A stretch of 64,000 nucleotides of DNA from Jacaranda mimosifolia (GCA_018894105.1 CM032133.1:15142501-15206500); one strand, 5' to 3'. Shown: positions 1 to 12,749, numbered from the stretch's first letter. The notes: generated by a model not told the origin, from the sequence alone. Numbers and translations: made by a program.

Positions 1-2260
1 CAATCATGAGTTCAGTAATGGGCAATGAAAAATCATCCTTAGGACAAGCACTATTCAAGTCCCTAAAGTCAACACAAACTTGAATCTGTCCATTTTTCTT
101 CCTTACTGGGACAATGCTAGAGATCCATGTTGGATACTTGACTTCTCGAATGAACCCAACCTTGATGAGCTTGTTCACTTCAGCTTCAATTAAAGGAACC
201 AGTTCGGAGCAGAACCGTTGTTGAGCTTGTTTGACTGGACGAGTTCCTTTCTTTACTGATAGATGATGGACTGCCACATTTGAATCTAACCTAGGCATCT
301 CTTTGTACGACCATGCAAATACATCTTTGAATTTATGTAATAACTCAACATATATTTCTTCTTCCTTAGCAGTTAACAAAGCACTAACATAGATAGGCCG
401 AGGATCATTGGCATCACCTAAACTGATCTCTTTCAATTCATCTATAGTGGCTTTAATACCTTCTTCGAACTTAAGAGGAGCAGTTTCAGCATTTTCTTCT
501 TCAATCAACAATTCTTCACTCAAAGTGATATGGTAAGCTAGCGCAATATCTTCTTCCACGGGCTCAATCTTTTTGAATTCCACGCATGCCCTTGTTTGTC
601 CACCATTTTTTCTTATATGAACCATCTTCATGATGCCATCTTTTTCACTTATGTAACCGCTGCGGACAAGCCTGGAGATTTGCTTGAAAAGACGATCTAT
701 AGCATTTTGACAAGTTGGCTGACTAGTATTATCAACAATATGATATGAAGAGGCCACACTTTCTCTATCATTTTCTTGGTTCATTTGAGTTCGTGTGAAG
801 ATAATGGTATGCAGTTTAACCTTCAAGGTTCTACCACATGATATATTCAAAATAGAGCACCGCTTCATGCGTGAAGGAATTGAACACCTTAGCTTTTTTG
901 GCTCGCTAACCCACTTCAAATACTTTGGCTTTTTGGATGAATTCAATCTCCGATTATAGGTTCTTTTATGCCGCCACTTTCCAAGTTTATCAAAAATTGA
1001 GATTCGCGGGACTTTCTTCCCATTTTCATAAAAAAACATCATTTGTTGAGGAAAATTCCTCTCCAACTATATGATTACTACTGGCTCTCTTACTCCCAAT
1101 ATGAATAGGATTTTGAGGGACAAATCCAAGTTCCGTTGGAGAGTTTTGAATACTATGACCCTTTTCCTTCAATATCTTTTGGGTAGTGTTAAGCTTATAC
1201 GTTTGCTTTCCAGAAGCCTCAGGAGGGAGTTTTCCCAAAATGGAATGTTATTGTGGATTGTATCCAGTTTGACAAGAAGTTTATAAGCTTTTGGATCAAA
1301 GCAAGTTTCATTTTGAGGATGCAAAGATTCTCCGTGTTCCTTCTCGACTCTTTGAATTGCACAAACAAACCCTTTTAGCGGCTGAGAAGATGGATTCTTC
1401 ATATCAAGCCTGGTTAGGGGAAACGTCAATTCTTTCAATAACTCAGATCCTACCAGAGGTGACTCTCTCTTTATGTGATCTTTACCGCTGCATGCTGGAG
1501 TCAAGTCTTTAACATTATTTCCTCCATCAAGATCATCTTGTTGCTTGGATTCCTCTTGTTCTTTAGCCTTGGCGGTTTTTATACTTTCATTATAGTATTT
1601 GGCATCTGCTAAGTGTGATTCAGCTTCAGTGAAAGGTTTGCTATCTTCAAGCACTTTCTTTACCACACATTCTTGACAATATTTGAAACATTGGTGCCAA
1701 GTAGAAGGAACTACACCATTTTCATGTAACCAAGGTTGGCTTAAAAGCATATTGTATGACGTCTTGGCATCTATGACATGAAATAATGCCATTGACAACA
1801 TATCGTCCATCAATAACTTTATCCTTAATATTCCAAGAGCTCTTTACCCTATTTGATTGAACCCTTGGATCATTAGGCGACTATTTTTCAATTCATCTGT
1901 GGGGATTCCTAAATCCTTCAGCACACGCAATGGCAAAATATTGACTACAGAGCCTCCATCAATCAAAATTCTATTTATTTTCTGCTCACGAGCATAGCCA
2001 GTTACAAACAGTAGCCTGTTGTGGGGCTTGGAGCCAAGCAACAAATCTTCATTAGTGAAAGTCATTGCCGACATGCACTCCTCAGTTACATCAAAATTTT
2101 CTTCATCAGATAAACATGCTTCACTAGAAGAAATCTTTTCTTCACTTATCATGTAGCACGCAATGTCACTATCGTGATCACCAAGTATGCCCTTTTCAGT
2201 CTCGATAGTAGCATGATTTGAGGTAGCATTATCCTCATCAAGTGAGATTTTCCCTTGTCA
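1..2260 (-). pseudogene. Ty3/gypsy pol: protease and start of reverse transcriptase, broken
   Basis: The protease core is at 2152-1844 with the motif RILIDGGSVVNILPL, where DGGS replaces the usual D[ST]G flap-site sequence. An in-frame TAA near 1845 interrupts it. The frame continues from 1813 (VIDAKTSYNMLLSQPWLHEN) to about 1250, where it shifts. From about 1000 to 1 the minus strand reads into reverse transcriptase, with KYPTWISSIVPVRKKNGQI followed by CVDFRDLNSACPKDDFSLP. The window ends before the catalytic YxDD. RNase H and integrase are expected to the left of the window. Confidence 0.88.
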
Positions 2261-2269
2261 AGTCAATTG

Positions 2270-3812
2270 CAACATTTTATCTTTGAATACGAAGCAGTCA
2301 TGAATTGGGTGACCCACCAACTGATGGTACTTGCAATACTTTGGGTCATCAGTTCTCCCAGCCTCTTCAGGTCGCTTCATTTCAGGTAATTCAATGAGAT
2401 TTGCATTTAGAAAATCATCAGTTATTCTAGAGACATCAGAATCGAGGAATGGGTATGTCTAAGCCCGCATCTCCTTTAAGGTTAATTTTCTTTGTCATCT
2501 TTCTTGGGAGACATCCTTCCTTTCGTCCTTTGTGCTTTCTGCTTTCGTACAAAACTCGATGGGTGTTGCATTCACCGCCATAGCTTTTTTACCTTGCGCT
2601 TTAGCAAAAGGTTTGTCCCATTTCTTGAATTCTTGCTTTTCTTTAGACTTACGAGGCTCTTGAATTGGTGGCCCTTCTACTCCACTAGCAAACATGCTTT
2701 AACTCCATATCATGGGCTCGAGTAGCCAATTCTTCAAATGTTTTGGGTTGAAGTCCTTGCAGAATATATCGAAGTCCCCAATGCATCCCTTGAATGCACA
2801 TCTCGATGGCTGAAGCCTTAGACAATCTATCTTTGCAATTAAGGCTTAAATTTCTCCAACGATTAATGTAATCAATGAATGGCTCTTCTTTCCATTGGCG
2901 GGAATTGGTGAGTTCAATCATACTGATTGTCCTTCGAGTACTGTAGAAACGATTGACAAATTCTTGCTCTAATTGTCCCCAACTATCAATTAAGCCTGTT
3001 TCTAAGTCAGTATACCAATCAAAAGCATTACCCTTCAAGGATCGAACAAATTGCTTAACTAGGTAATCTCCATATGTCCCAGCATTATTACAAGTTCTGA
3101 TTAAATGAGCCACATGTTGCTTTAGATTGCCTTTGCCATCAAATTGCTGGAACTTTGGTGGCTAATAACCAATCGGTATCTTTAAGTTGTCAATCCTTTG
3201 AGTATATGGCTTGGAATAAGTCATGAATGACTCAGAGCTTCTTTCAAATTTATCTTTGATAGTTCCCATGATAAACTCCCTCAACTGGTCAACAGGAATT
3301 AGTCCATCGGTGGAAACTTGCAGTTCTTTTATTTTAGGCTTTTCATTTCCAACTGGCTGCCTCTTTATAGATGTTTCGACTTCATCTTGAGCCTCTATTT
3401 GTTTCTCTATCACGCGACTAGTCTCAGCATTATCCACTTTGTTTATCAACTTGGAGATTTGAGAATCTTGCTCTTGGACATGCTTTGCTATCCCTTCAAT
3501 AATCTTTGTTAACTTAGAAATTTGTTCCTCCAAAGTTGTAGCACTTGTCACCATCACTGGCACTATACTTGAGGAACTTGAGGTTGAGCGAGGAGTGGAT
3601 ACTATTGATTCTTCCTTTGAGTCTCCACCACTTTCATTAGTATCAATAGCATGCAGTAGTGCCTTTTCCGCAATTTCAAGTGAATGATTTACCTCCAAAG
3701 ATGATTGTGACCTTTTGGACATACTCCTTGTGGTGACACCAACACTTTTTGCTCTAGCATTTATGGAATTTGAGGTAGTCATTTTCAATGCAACAGTCTT
3801 GTTGGTGGCCAT
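2270..3812 (-). pseudogene. Ty3/gypsy gag, broken
   Basis: Gag would form the virus-like particle. The reading starts at 3812 (MATNKTVALK), continues through a Ser-rich and coiled N-terminal part to an in-frame TAG near 3162, then resumes in the same frame. The retrotransposon gag domain follows ([16 protein letters not shown], then [17 protein letters not shown]). A frameshift near 2695 separates this from a basic stretch (2695-2495). Farther left is a segment with KYHQLVGHPIHDCFVFKDK, a Cys/His motif common in this plant lineage. At least one stop and one frameshift disable it. The family assignment is firm; the exact gag/pol border is not. Confidence 0.85.
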
Positions 3813-3860
3813 TATACTTCAATCTTTGATGAAGGAAAGAGATGAGAGATAGAGATAGTT

Positions 3861-3880
3861 CCACTGGGCGTGCCAAAATT
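3861..3880 (-). promoter_or_regulatory. Probable primer-binding site of the left Ty3 element
   Basis: Read on the minus strand, the bases just inside the LTR include TTTTGGCACGCCCAGTGG. The position directly after the LTR and the TGGCnC-like core fit the tRNA primer sites of plant Ty3/gypsy elements. I cannot name the tRNA with confidence. Confidence 0.5.
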
Positions 3881-4748
3881 TGTAACAACAAATTTTCTTG
3901 TCCGCAAAAATTAAAATTACAAAACAAGAAAAAAATGTACAAATAAAATAAAATTAAAATCAATTAATCAACTGTGGATTCTATCTCTAATCCAATCCTC
4001 TAATTCTTCCCTTCCAAATATAATCTTGAGCTCCGCAAAAAATGCCTTAGACGTTGTGGATCTCTTTTGAATTTGATTTGAATAGAATAACGTCAATTCG
4101 GGGGCTTCGCACCTTAATCTCGAATCAAATGCCAAAAATATATGGATTCCGTGAAGAACGCCTTGAACGTCGTGGATCTCCTTTGAATTTGATTTGAATA
4201 GAATAACGCCAATTCGGGGACTTTGCACCTTAATCTCGAATCAAACGCCAAAAATATATGAATTACTCAAAGAACACCTTGAACGTCGTGGATCTCCTAG
4301 CTTGAGAGAATTGATGGACTCCTTCAAAGTTTCTCTCGTCTGCTGGAATTTGTGTTGTGTCAAATGAGCTGGAATCACCCCTTTATATAGGTGTTTGATA
4401 GAAGACTTCTGATTGATTTGAACTTCTTCAAAGGTTATCTCTTTGATAAGATAATATCAAAATCAAGAGATATATTTGATTTTGATAATATCAAACATCA
4501 AAACATAATATCAATATCAAATATCTTTAATTTGATTGGTCTAGAGATACAGACACTCCATCTATGACACGTGTCAATATTTGATTTGAATATACAATAA
4601 ATATTAAATTATTAATTAAAATTGACTATTTATCTTTTGAAATTAAATTTAATATATCCCAAAATTTAAATAGAAAATTTTGAATTAATATTTAATATAT
4701 TATTTTATATGTGTCACTTCTCAATTGGTCAAAAATTTAATGTCTACA
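3881..4748 (-). repeat. 5' LTR of the left Ty3/gypsy element
   Basis: About 868 bp, bounded on the plus strand by TGTAACA and TCTACA, so the ends form the expected short TG...CA inverted repeat. A TATA-like box on the minus strand lies at 4381-4389 (TATATAAAG). A segment of about 120 bp is tandemly duplicated inside (about 4036-4145 and 4158-4258), with the start of a third copy to about 4292. The partner LTR is outside the window, so the boundaries rest on the termini and on adjacency to the primer site. Confidence 0.75.
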
Positions 4749-7700
4749 ATCCCCAATTGAGAAAATATGCGAAACAAGCCAAAGCTAAGGCGATCACAAC
4801 CACATGGTATAATGGTGATAATTTGACAATGAAGAAAATTGCTTCATGGTAAATCAAATAAGTACCTCTTCATTTTCTGATTATGATTCAATGAAATTGA
4901 CATCGATGAGGATGTGCAAAAATTGCTTAAGCTTTATGAAATTTGTTTCAAAATGCTTGTTGATAAAAGTAAAGTTTTGCAAGAAAAGGTGGATTATTTG
5001 CAAGAAGAACTAGATAGGGCTCATAAAGATAAGTTTGAAATACAAATGGCCAAAAACAGAGGGACCTTTGATGCTGAATGTAAAAAGAAAAATGAATGAT
5101 TGTCTCACTAAAGAAAATAAGTATGTGAAAAAATAATTGAAAACATGAGCCATGAAATCAAAGGAAAAACGATTGTTGAATAATGCTTGCATGCTGAAGA
5201 TGATTTAGGTGAAAGTTCCACAAGTGTTAAACACACAAATATGCATGTTCCACCTAGATAAAATGCTAAAAAGGATTGAAAATTTAGAAACCACATGGAT
5301 AAAAAAAATTACCAAACTGGTTTCAACAACTTCCAGAATGAATTTCAAACCAGTTCGAAAAACTTGCTTTGCTTGTGGTAGATCTAGTCATGTTCATTAT
5401 AGATGTACGATTGAGAAACTCATTGTTACTAGGTTTGTTTAGGTAAGAAAATTATCTGCTACTACCCATAAAGGACCCAAGATAGTTTGGGGACCTAAAA
5501 CAACATGCCAAGGAACATTATCGAAAATAGAAGTGTTACTTAGATAGCGGATGTTCCAGGCATATGATGGGGGATAGATCTATGTTCCTTAAACTTAATA
5601 ATTGTTCTGCAGGAAATGTTCTTTATGCAGACAATAGAAAAAGGATGTATAATAGGTAAAGTTGCCATTGATAAGCAGACTGGTACTTCTATTAATAATG
5701 TATGGCTTGTTGAAGGCCTTAAGAATAACTTGCTTAGTATAAGTCAACTATGCAATGGATTTTATGAGGTTAAATTCCATACTTCTCACTGTGTTATTAG
5801 GCAAAATGAGAAACTGGTTTTTACTATTACCAGGGATGGAAATGTTTATTATATAACCCTTTATAATTTAGCCTATCAAAATGTGTATGTTTAGCTGTTT
5901 TAGATGAAGAATGTTGAAAATGGCATAGGAGAATGGGACATGTAAACATGAAACTTATATCTCATTTCACAAAGAAAGATCTTGTCAAAGGGGTACCCAA
6001 ATTAAACTTCTCCAAGGACAGGATGTGTAATACATGACAAAAGGGGAAGCAAATTCGAACATATTTCAAACCAAAGAATGAGGTCACAACTTCCAGGCTA
6101 CTGGAACTTTTACACATTGACCTATTCGAACCCATGAAAATCGCTTCCCTTGGGGATAAAAGATATGTGTTTGTCATAGTAGATGATTATACTCATTTTA
6201 CGTGGGTTCTATTCCTTGCTCATAAAAATGATGCTCTAAATGCTTTCATTCCACTCACTAAAAGTCTTCAAAATGAAAAAGGGTTATTTCATTAAGAAAT
6301 TCGAAGTGGCCATGGAACTGAGTTTGATAAAATAAACTTTACTTTGTTTTGTGAAGAACATGATTACATTCATGATTTTTCAGCTCCTAAAACTTCCCCA
6401 AAAAAATGACGTAGTTGAAAGAAAAAATTGGATTTTGTAAGAAGCTGCTAGAACCATGCTTAATGAATATGATCTTCCAAAACCTTTTTGGGGTGAAGCC
6501 ATGAATACAGCTTGTTACATGTCAAATCGTGTTTTCTTATGACCACTTTTGAGAAAAATCGCACATGAATTGTGGCACAGTGAAGTTCCAATTATTTCCT
6601 ATTTCCATATATTTGGTTGCAAATGTTACATTCTTAATGATAGAGATTATTTGACAAAGTTTGATTCCAAAGTTGATGAGGCTATCTTTGTTGGCTACTT
6701 AATGTATAGTAAAGCCTATAGTGCTTTTAGTAAAAAGAAAAGAGCAGTTCAAGAGTCAACGCATGTTATGTTTGATGAAACTAACCCATCTTATGCCAAG
6801 GAAACTTTGAGCAAAGAAGTTGCAGGATTCGAAGAACCAGTCAAGATTCTGGACCCTGAGCCATCAACATCAAATCAAGAGGAACTATAATCATTTGAAG
6901 AAGTAAATCCTACTAATAAACCTAATTCTAGTGAATCAGTAGAAAGGGTTGAACAGAAAACTAAAAAGTTTAAACATGCTCCCATCATCCTACTAACAAA
7001 ATTATTGGAGATCCTCAAGCTGGAATAACTACCAGATCTGAAGCTAGACAAGTTCCACCTGGTGAATCCAACTATGCTCTCATCTCAATGATTGAGCCTA
7101 AAGATGTCAAAGAGGCACTAAAAGATCTATTCTAGATTTAAGTAATGAAGGAAGAAATGGCTCAATTTGAAAATAATGAGGTCTAGAAGCTAATAGAACA
7201 ACCATCAGATCATCCAGCCGTTGGCACTAAATGGGTGTTCAGAAATAAGCTAGATGAAATCGATAGAGTTACCAGGAACAAAGCCAGACTAGTAGCAAAA
7301 GATTACAGTCAGCAAGAGGGCATTCACTACGATGAAATGTTTGCTCCAATTGCAAGGTTAGAATCAATTAGAATGCTTCTTGTCTTTGCATCCTTAAAAA
7401 AGTTTATGCTCTATCAAATGGACATAAAAAGTGCTTTCCTAAACGAATTCATAAAAGAAGTTTGTGTAGAGCAACTGCACGGTTTTGAAAATCAAAATTT
7501 TCCTCATCATGTTTTTAAACTGACAAAGGCTTTATATGGACTAAAACAAGCTTTAGGGTTTGGTATGATTGTTTGAGCAACTTTTTCATAAACAATGATT
7601 TTCCTATCAAAATCTTAGATACCATATTGTCTGCTTAGCACCAAGAAAATGGTTCTTCAAATTTATGTTGATGGCATTATTTTTTGTGCTACTAATGATT

Positions 7701-8626
7701 TACTTTGTTCAGAGTTTACCAAGAAAATAAAACAAGAATTTGAGATGAGCTTAATGGGAGAGCCCAACTTCTCCTTGGGACTTCAAGTAAACTAAACTTG
7801 GAAAGGGACATTCATCTCACAAGAAAAGTATACAATGGAGCTTCTAACGAAGTTTGGAATGAGTGAATACAACACTACAACCACTCCCATGAGTATAAGT
7901 ACCAGACTGGAACTTGATAAGGGCGGTAAGAATGTAGATGAGAAAGTCTACAAAGGTATGATTGGTAGTTTAATTTACTTATTTGCAAGTCGTCCAGATA
8001 TTATATTTTCAAGATACTTATGTGCTAGATTCCTATCTGATCCAAAGGAATCCCATTTGAATAATGTTAAAAGAATATTGAGATATCTTAAGGGAACATC
8101 TAGTCATGGATTATGATGTCCACATTCTAAATCTTTTAGTTTTATAAGCTATTTTGAAGCGGATTATGCTGGCTGCAATATAGATAGAAAATGTACTACT
8201 GGTGGTTGCCAACTACTGGAAAATTGCCTAATTTCATGGTGCAGTAAAAAGCAAAGTGTAGTTGTATTATCCACAATCGAGGCAGAATCCATGGCTTTGG
8301 GCAATTGCTGCACCCAGATATTATGGACGAAACATATTTTGCATGATTTTGGTATTAATGTGCTTTGAATGCCTATTTTATGTGATAGTTCTAGTGCTAT
8401 TAGTATTTCTAAAAATTCAGTTCTACATTCATGCACAAAACATATTGAGATTAAACATCATTTCTTCCATGATCATTTGAATAAAGGTGATATATCAATT
8501 GATTTTGTTTCCAATGAAAATCATCTTGGGGATATTTTTATCAAAGGTTTGGAAGAAAAGAAATTTGTGTGCATTAGAAATAGATTAGGAATTAAATCAA
8601 AATCTGATTTTGGCAGCATTAGTTAA
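4749..8626 (+). pseudogene. Copia gag-pol polyprotein, decayed
   Basis: The recognisable pieces are: a coiled gag segment (from 4914); a CCHC knuckle C-F-A-C-G...H...C near 5365; a protease with LDSGCSRHMMGD near 5540; a gag-pre-integrase segment (5616-5894) ending in a zinc-binding part near 5920; an integrase core with LLHIDLFEP (about 6110) and SGHGTEFD (about 6305); and reverse transcriptase with KARLVAKDYSQQEGIHYDE (about 7280) and YQMDIKSAFLN (about 7415). The RT catalytic box reads YVDG near 7665 instead of YVDD, so a catalytic Asp is lost. RNase H follows (AISISKNSVLHSCTKHIEIK, near 8400). Stops and shifts break the frame at least ten times. Confidence 0.9.
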
Positions 8627-8968
8627 CATATTTAAATATGTCAGTTATCATGCACCAAAGTTAACTGCATCTCTTCCATTTTCAATACTTGTTTTTGCAT
8701 GCATCAAATAAGCCATTTACCCTTTTTGTCCTTTCTTTTTTTCAAAAAAATTGTTTTTCTTAAACTACTAATTCTTCTTCCGTTCAGAGAAAATAGAAAA
8801 CCTTTCTTTTTTTGTTCAAAGAAATACTCTTTATTTCTCCTTTCCCCTTTAGCGAAAAATCACCATGCCTAAGCACTCTATGAAATTAGATTCTGGTGCC
8901 TACTACTCTAAAAAAAACACTCATAATCTCCTTTCAAACTCATTCTTGTTTAGATTTCTAAAGCACCA

Positions 8969-10299
8969 ATGTTATTAAAATGGTACAATAACTCCAACAC
9001 TGATGAAGATCAGTCATCTTCTTCTAAGAAACTAGCCCATCTTGGCAATGAAGAACTGGGTAATAAGGACACTCCCATGGTTAGTCCTGAAAGACCTACT
9101 ATTTCTAAAGAAAATGTTTCTAGCCCTAATTTCCCTATTCCTGTTCATCCTGAAGAAATCAAGGATTGGAATTTCAATAAGCTTCCTCCTTCCTTAAAAT
9201 TCCACTCTTTTGAAGCTTTAACATGCTTTAATGAGAAAGTTTCTGCTCAAAAGATGAATTGTGGTAGGGCTATCAAATTTGATTCTTTGCCAAAATCTGA
9301 TGCCATTGACTGGATTTGTGGTTTAAAATGGGATAACCTACTAAAAATTAATGAACGTTCATATCCTCACTTAGTTAAACTGTTTTACTCAAATTTCACC
9401 TTTACTGAATCTGAATCTGATATTTCTGTGGAGTTTTATGTTTTTGAAAAAAGGATTGTGTTGTCTCCTTCGAAGTTGAACTTTCTATTTGATATTCCAA
9501 ATGATGGTACCAAATTCTTTAATTTGGTGATTTATCTAATTCTAATGTTTTCCTATGATGAAATTTGTCAACTCTTTTGGCGAGGAAAGCAATAATCTTT
9601 TCTAGAGGTGCTGGTTTGAATAAAATGAAAATTGAACATATTTTGCTTCATAAGTTGCTTAGTTGCTCTATTTTTTCTGCCCCAGTTTCAAGTGGAGGGC
9701 ATACCACTAATCTGAATTCTATGAGCATTTATCTTATAGACAAAGCTAGAAAGCAAGAACCTGTCAATCTTGGCTTTATCACTTTGAAATACATGGTTTA
9801 CTCTTTCTCCTATCAAGCCAAAAATCTTCCCTACTCTATGCTTCTTACACATTTTTAAAAGTGAGGGAGTGTTTCTGCCTGATGCTTAAATTGAGGGGAA
9901 GTGTGATCATGAAGTCTTGGATTTTGCTAGTCTTAGGAAAATGAGGATGATGGATAGTTTAGGGGGGTCAGAAGAACTTCTAGCAGTATCAAACTTCATC
10001 CCAAAAAATCTAAAATTCCAGTATCCATTAGCTCAAAATCTAAAGAATCCAACGTTGTTCATCCTACTCCTATTAAAACACCAAGAAAGGCTCAAAGGAA
10101 GATTAGTAAAGTGGGTGTTGGACTTGAAGTTAAGATAGATGATCTTAGCAAAACTACATAAACTCTTACTGGACGTCTGGAAACCCTAGTTGATTCCATG
10201 GATTACAAGCTTGAGCGTCTTCTTTGCAAATCTAGTCACACCTATGCCAATGTCATTCGTCTAAAGGAAAAAGTTCAAGCTTATTTGAATGCCTTTTAG
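8969..10299 (+). pseudogene. Env-like (plant transposon protein) ORF of the copia element, frameshifted
   Basis: The ORF opens at 8969 (MLLKWYNNSN) and runs 208 codons. The frame shifts near 9580, continues (MKIEHILLHKLL, then NLPYSMLLTHF), shifts again near 9850, and reaches a coiled C-terminus ending at TAG 10297-10299. Its position after RNase H and before the LTR, and motifs such as LPYSMLLTH, match the extra ORF of SIRE/Maximus elements, often labelled a putative plant transposon protein. The role of this protein is not established. The coding is broken, so no intact product is made. Confidence 0.75.
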
Positions 10300-10643
10300 G
10301 TTCTTTTTTTGATGATGAAAGGGAGAAGACAAAATTTTTGAAATTCTTACATGCTGGAATTTTTGTTATTGTATATGTTGGAACTAATTACTATTTTTAG
10401 ACTTTTATGGGCCTGTAAACTTATTACCCTAGATGATTAGTCTTCTGATAATTAGGCCTACGATTAATGAAATCCAACATTTAGTATCTACTGGTACTTC
10501 TTGTTTCTTTGGTTTCTTAAGTATATGGATAGGAGAAGCACAAATCACTCCAGACAGGGGGAGCACAAGCTGGCAAAACTAGGTGCATAGACCGGGGGAG
10601 TTCATGTGATATATTCCACTCTATTCAAATTTTGTCATCATCA

Positions 10644-10655
10644 AAAAGGGGGAGA
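10644..10655 (+). promoter_or_regulatory. Polypurine tract of the copia element
   Basis: The sequence AAAAAGGGGGAGA lies immediately before the 3' LTR. An A-then-G run of this form is the plus-strand primer of SIRE-type copia elements. Confidence 0.75.
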
Positions 10656-10656
10656 T

Positions 10657-11407
10657 TATTAACCCTTTGATGATTAACATTATTTTGATTACGACAAAAT
10701 TAGTCTCCTGGAATTATGTGTTGAAAGCATGTATAGACTATCATATTATCTGCTGGAATCTGGTTACGCGTTATCTACTGGAATCTATTATGTGCTGGAA
10801 TTTACTTTTCATAATTAAAAGATTTCACGAAGATTCTAGTTTGATTTACATCTCTATAACTTAGGAAAGAAATCATATCATGCTGAAATCATTGAATCAT
10901 CTACTATTTAAAGAATTAATGCATGATTACTAAAATTATCTTGTTCCCTTATTTATTTCCAATGGATTCAGCATCTACCACTGCGGCGTTGGGCATTCTG
11001 CAGCCGGCGCTACAACACCAGAAAACCAGTGCCGCGGTGCCAGGAATTCAGCGATCTAGTGCCATGCACAGGCCCATGCCCCGTTTGGCTATTGTTTGGG
11101 TATTTAAACCCCGTTTTCTTTCAGGTTGAATAGAACGAACAAAGGACAAACCCTAGATAATAGATTCTGTACTGTTTTTGAGATAGTTTCTCGATATGAA
11201 GTTTAGAACGATGGTATTGGGTGTTCTTGTGAGATTTGTGGAACTCAAATTGTACTTGTTACTTTGATTTGAAATCAATAAGATCCTTTTCTTTGTCTAG
11301 TGAATTAGGCACATCGCCAAACCATATTAAATACTATTGTCAGTTCTCATTGAATTATTTTACTGTTATTTCATAATTTTATGATTAGATCTTCCTAGGT
11401 TACAACA
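10657..11407 (+). repeat. 3' LTR of the copia element
   Basis: About 750 bp between the polypurine tract and the end ggttacAACA. The left end reads TATTAACCC, as if the leading TG had mutated to TA. It contains a TATA-like TATTTAAACC near 11100 followed by a likely transcript start region. The 5' LTR is not in the window, so the outer boundary rests on terminus shape alone and could be off by some bases. Confidence 0.6.
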
Positions 11408-12706
11408 TTATCAACGAACAATTTTGATTTCCATCTTGATAAAGAACTAGATATCTCTTTATGAATAATAATGGAAAAGAATAAGCAATTTCCTCTTATA
11501 TGCATGCAACTTTGATGTTTTTTTTTTCTTGATTTTGCTATTCTCTTAAAATTATCAACAAACAATTCATCTCCAATTATTTTCTTTCTTCAATTCAAAC
11601 TCTCAAATACTTTTCCTTACATTAATAACAATTTTTTTTTATTCATTATGCTCTTTAAATGTATGGCAAAAGCAAATCACACTTGAGTATAAAAACATAA
11701 AAAAGGAATGGATGATGTCTAAAAGTGCTTCAATATTTATATGTTATACAGAAAGAAAATTCTCTTTATATTTAAAAGTTGGCGGTCAAAAAAATAATTA
11801 TTATAAAATATCAGATAATCTTTATTATAGTGAATGAAAAAATTGTACAAAATTTTATTTATGTGCACAGGAACCGCGTGTAAAAATTACTAATTAATTA
11901 AAATTAGAACCAATTTAATTAATTGATCAAAGTTGGATGAGCACCCAACTTCTCGACACCAATTTCCAATCACTTACGGGTATCAAAGAGTGAAATCAAA
12001 CTAAATAAAACAAAATTGATTTGAATTTTGTTATTGAATTTGAAATTATGTTTAATCATAATTTGATTATTAAATAGCTAATTCAGTTTGAAATTTTTTT
12101 TATCGAATCAAACACAAGTTGACCTCAAATGTCACTATATTTTAGAATATTTTATCATATCTTAACTAAATAAGTCAAGCTCCAATCAGGTTGTAAATTT
12201 TATTGAATGAAAAAACAATATTCATCACTTAATTTGTTGCATGCTTGATGAATTGTGCCTATACAAATTTTTATTATTTAATCTCAAGTCAAGTATCACG
12301 CAAACTTTTGGCAATTAATTTCAAGTCAAGTGCTAAATAGTATAATCTATTTTCCTCCCTGCCTTGGTATTGTCTTCCATTTGTAAAAAGTATTGTCTAG
12401 CTACATAAAACATTAGAAATTTCAGACTGCATTATGTGAAAAAATGATATGAGAGGTGAAGTTTCATATCTACTAACACATATTTGTGAATTCGAACTTC
12501 ATAAAAAGTAATCAAGAAATCAACAAAATTATCTTGAAGACCAAAAAAATAAAAAAAAATAATAAAAACACGTAAGGCAAGATATTTTATAAAATAGAAA
12601 AGGTCTATTCAGCTAGCTAGTCTTTTTATTTTTCTTATGGATACGATAAATAGTTAAAGCACGTTTTATGAAATGTACATCACATACTTTGCACGTTTCT
12701 TCGTTA
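11408..12706. other. AT-rich intergenic spacer
   Basis: AT-rich sequence with homopolymer runs and no coding signal or repeat that I could define. It separates the copia LTR from the 3' end of the rhodanese gene. Confidence 0.6.
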
Positions 12707-12712
12707 TTTATT
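12707..12712 (-). terminator. Poly(A) signal of the rhodanese gene
   Basis: The minus strand reads AATAAA, 38 bases past the TGA stop at 12750-12752. It is a plausible cleavage signal for the gene above. Confidence 0.5.
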
Positions 12713-12749
12713 TTGTTTGTTATATTTATCTCAAACTTGTTTTGGATGT

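Larger units (their letters stand above)
1..4748 (-). mobile_element. Ty3/gypsy LTR retrotransposon, partial, minus strand
   Basis: Right-hand (5') part of a minus-strand element. Reading leftward there is a 5' LTR, a primer-site region, gag, a zinc-knuckle-like segment, an aspartic protease and the start of reverse transcriptase, which runs off the left edge. The gag-protease-RT order and the protein motifs identify Ty3/gypsy. Motifs such as DAKTSYNMLL after the protease suggest a non-chromoviral (Tat-like) lineage, which is inference. Stops and frameshifts in gag and pol make it non-autonomous. The sequence to its right is copia gag, so it probably inserted into that element. The second LTR should lie left of the window. 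Confidence 0.9.
4749..11407 (+). mobile_element. Ty1/copia retrotransposon, SIRE/Maximus type, 5'-truncated by nesting
   Basis: Plus-strand domains follow in order: the end of gag with a CCHC knuckle, protease, gag-pre-integrase, integrase, reverse transcriptase, RNase H, an extra env-like ORF, a polypurine tract and a 3' LTR. Integrase before reverse transcriptase makes it copia. The extra ORF after RNase H is typical of the SIRE/Maximus group. The 5' LTR and the N-terminal part of gag are absent because the Ty3 LTR abuts at 4748, so they should lie left of the window. Many stops and frameshifts show it is dead. Confidence 0.85.

Noticed and set aside
1071..1512. Plus-strand ORFs over the left Ty3 pol
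   Set aside because: They lie opposite the clear minus-strand pol reading and carry no domain.
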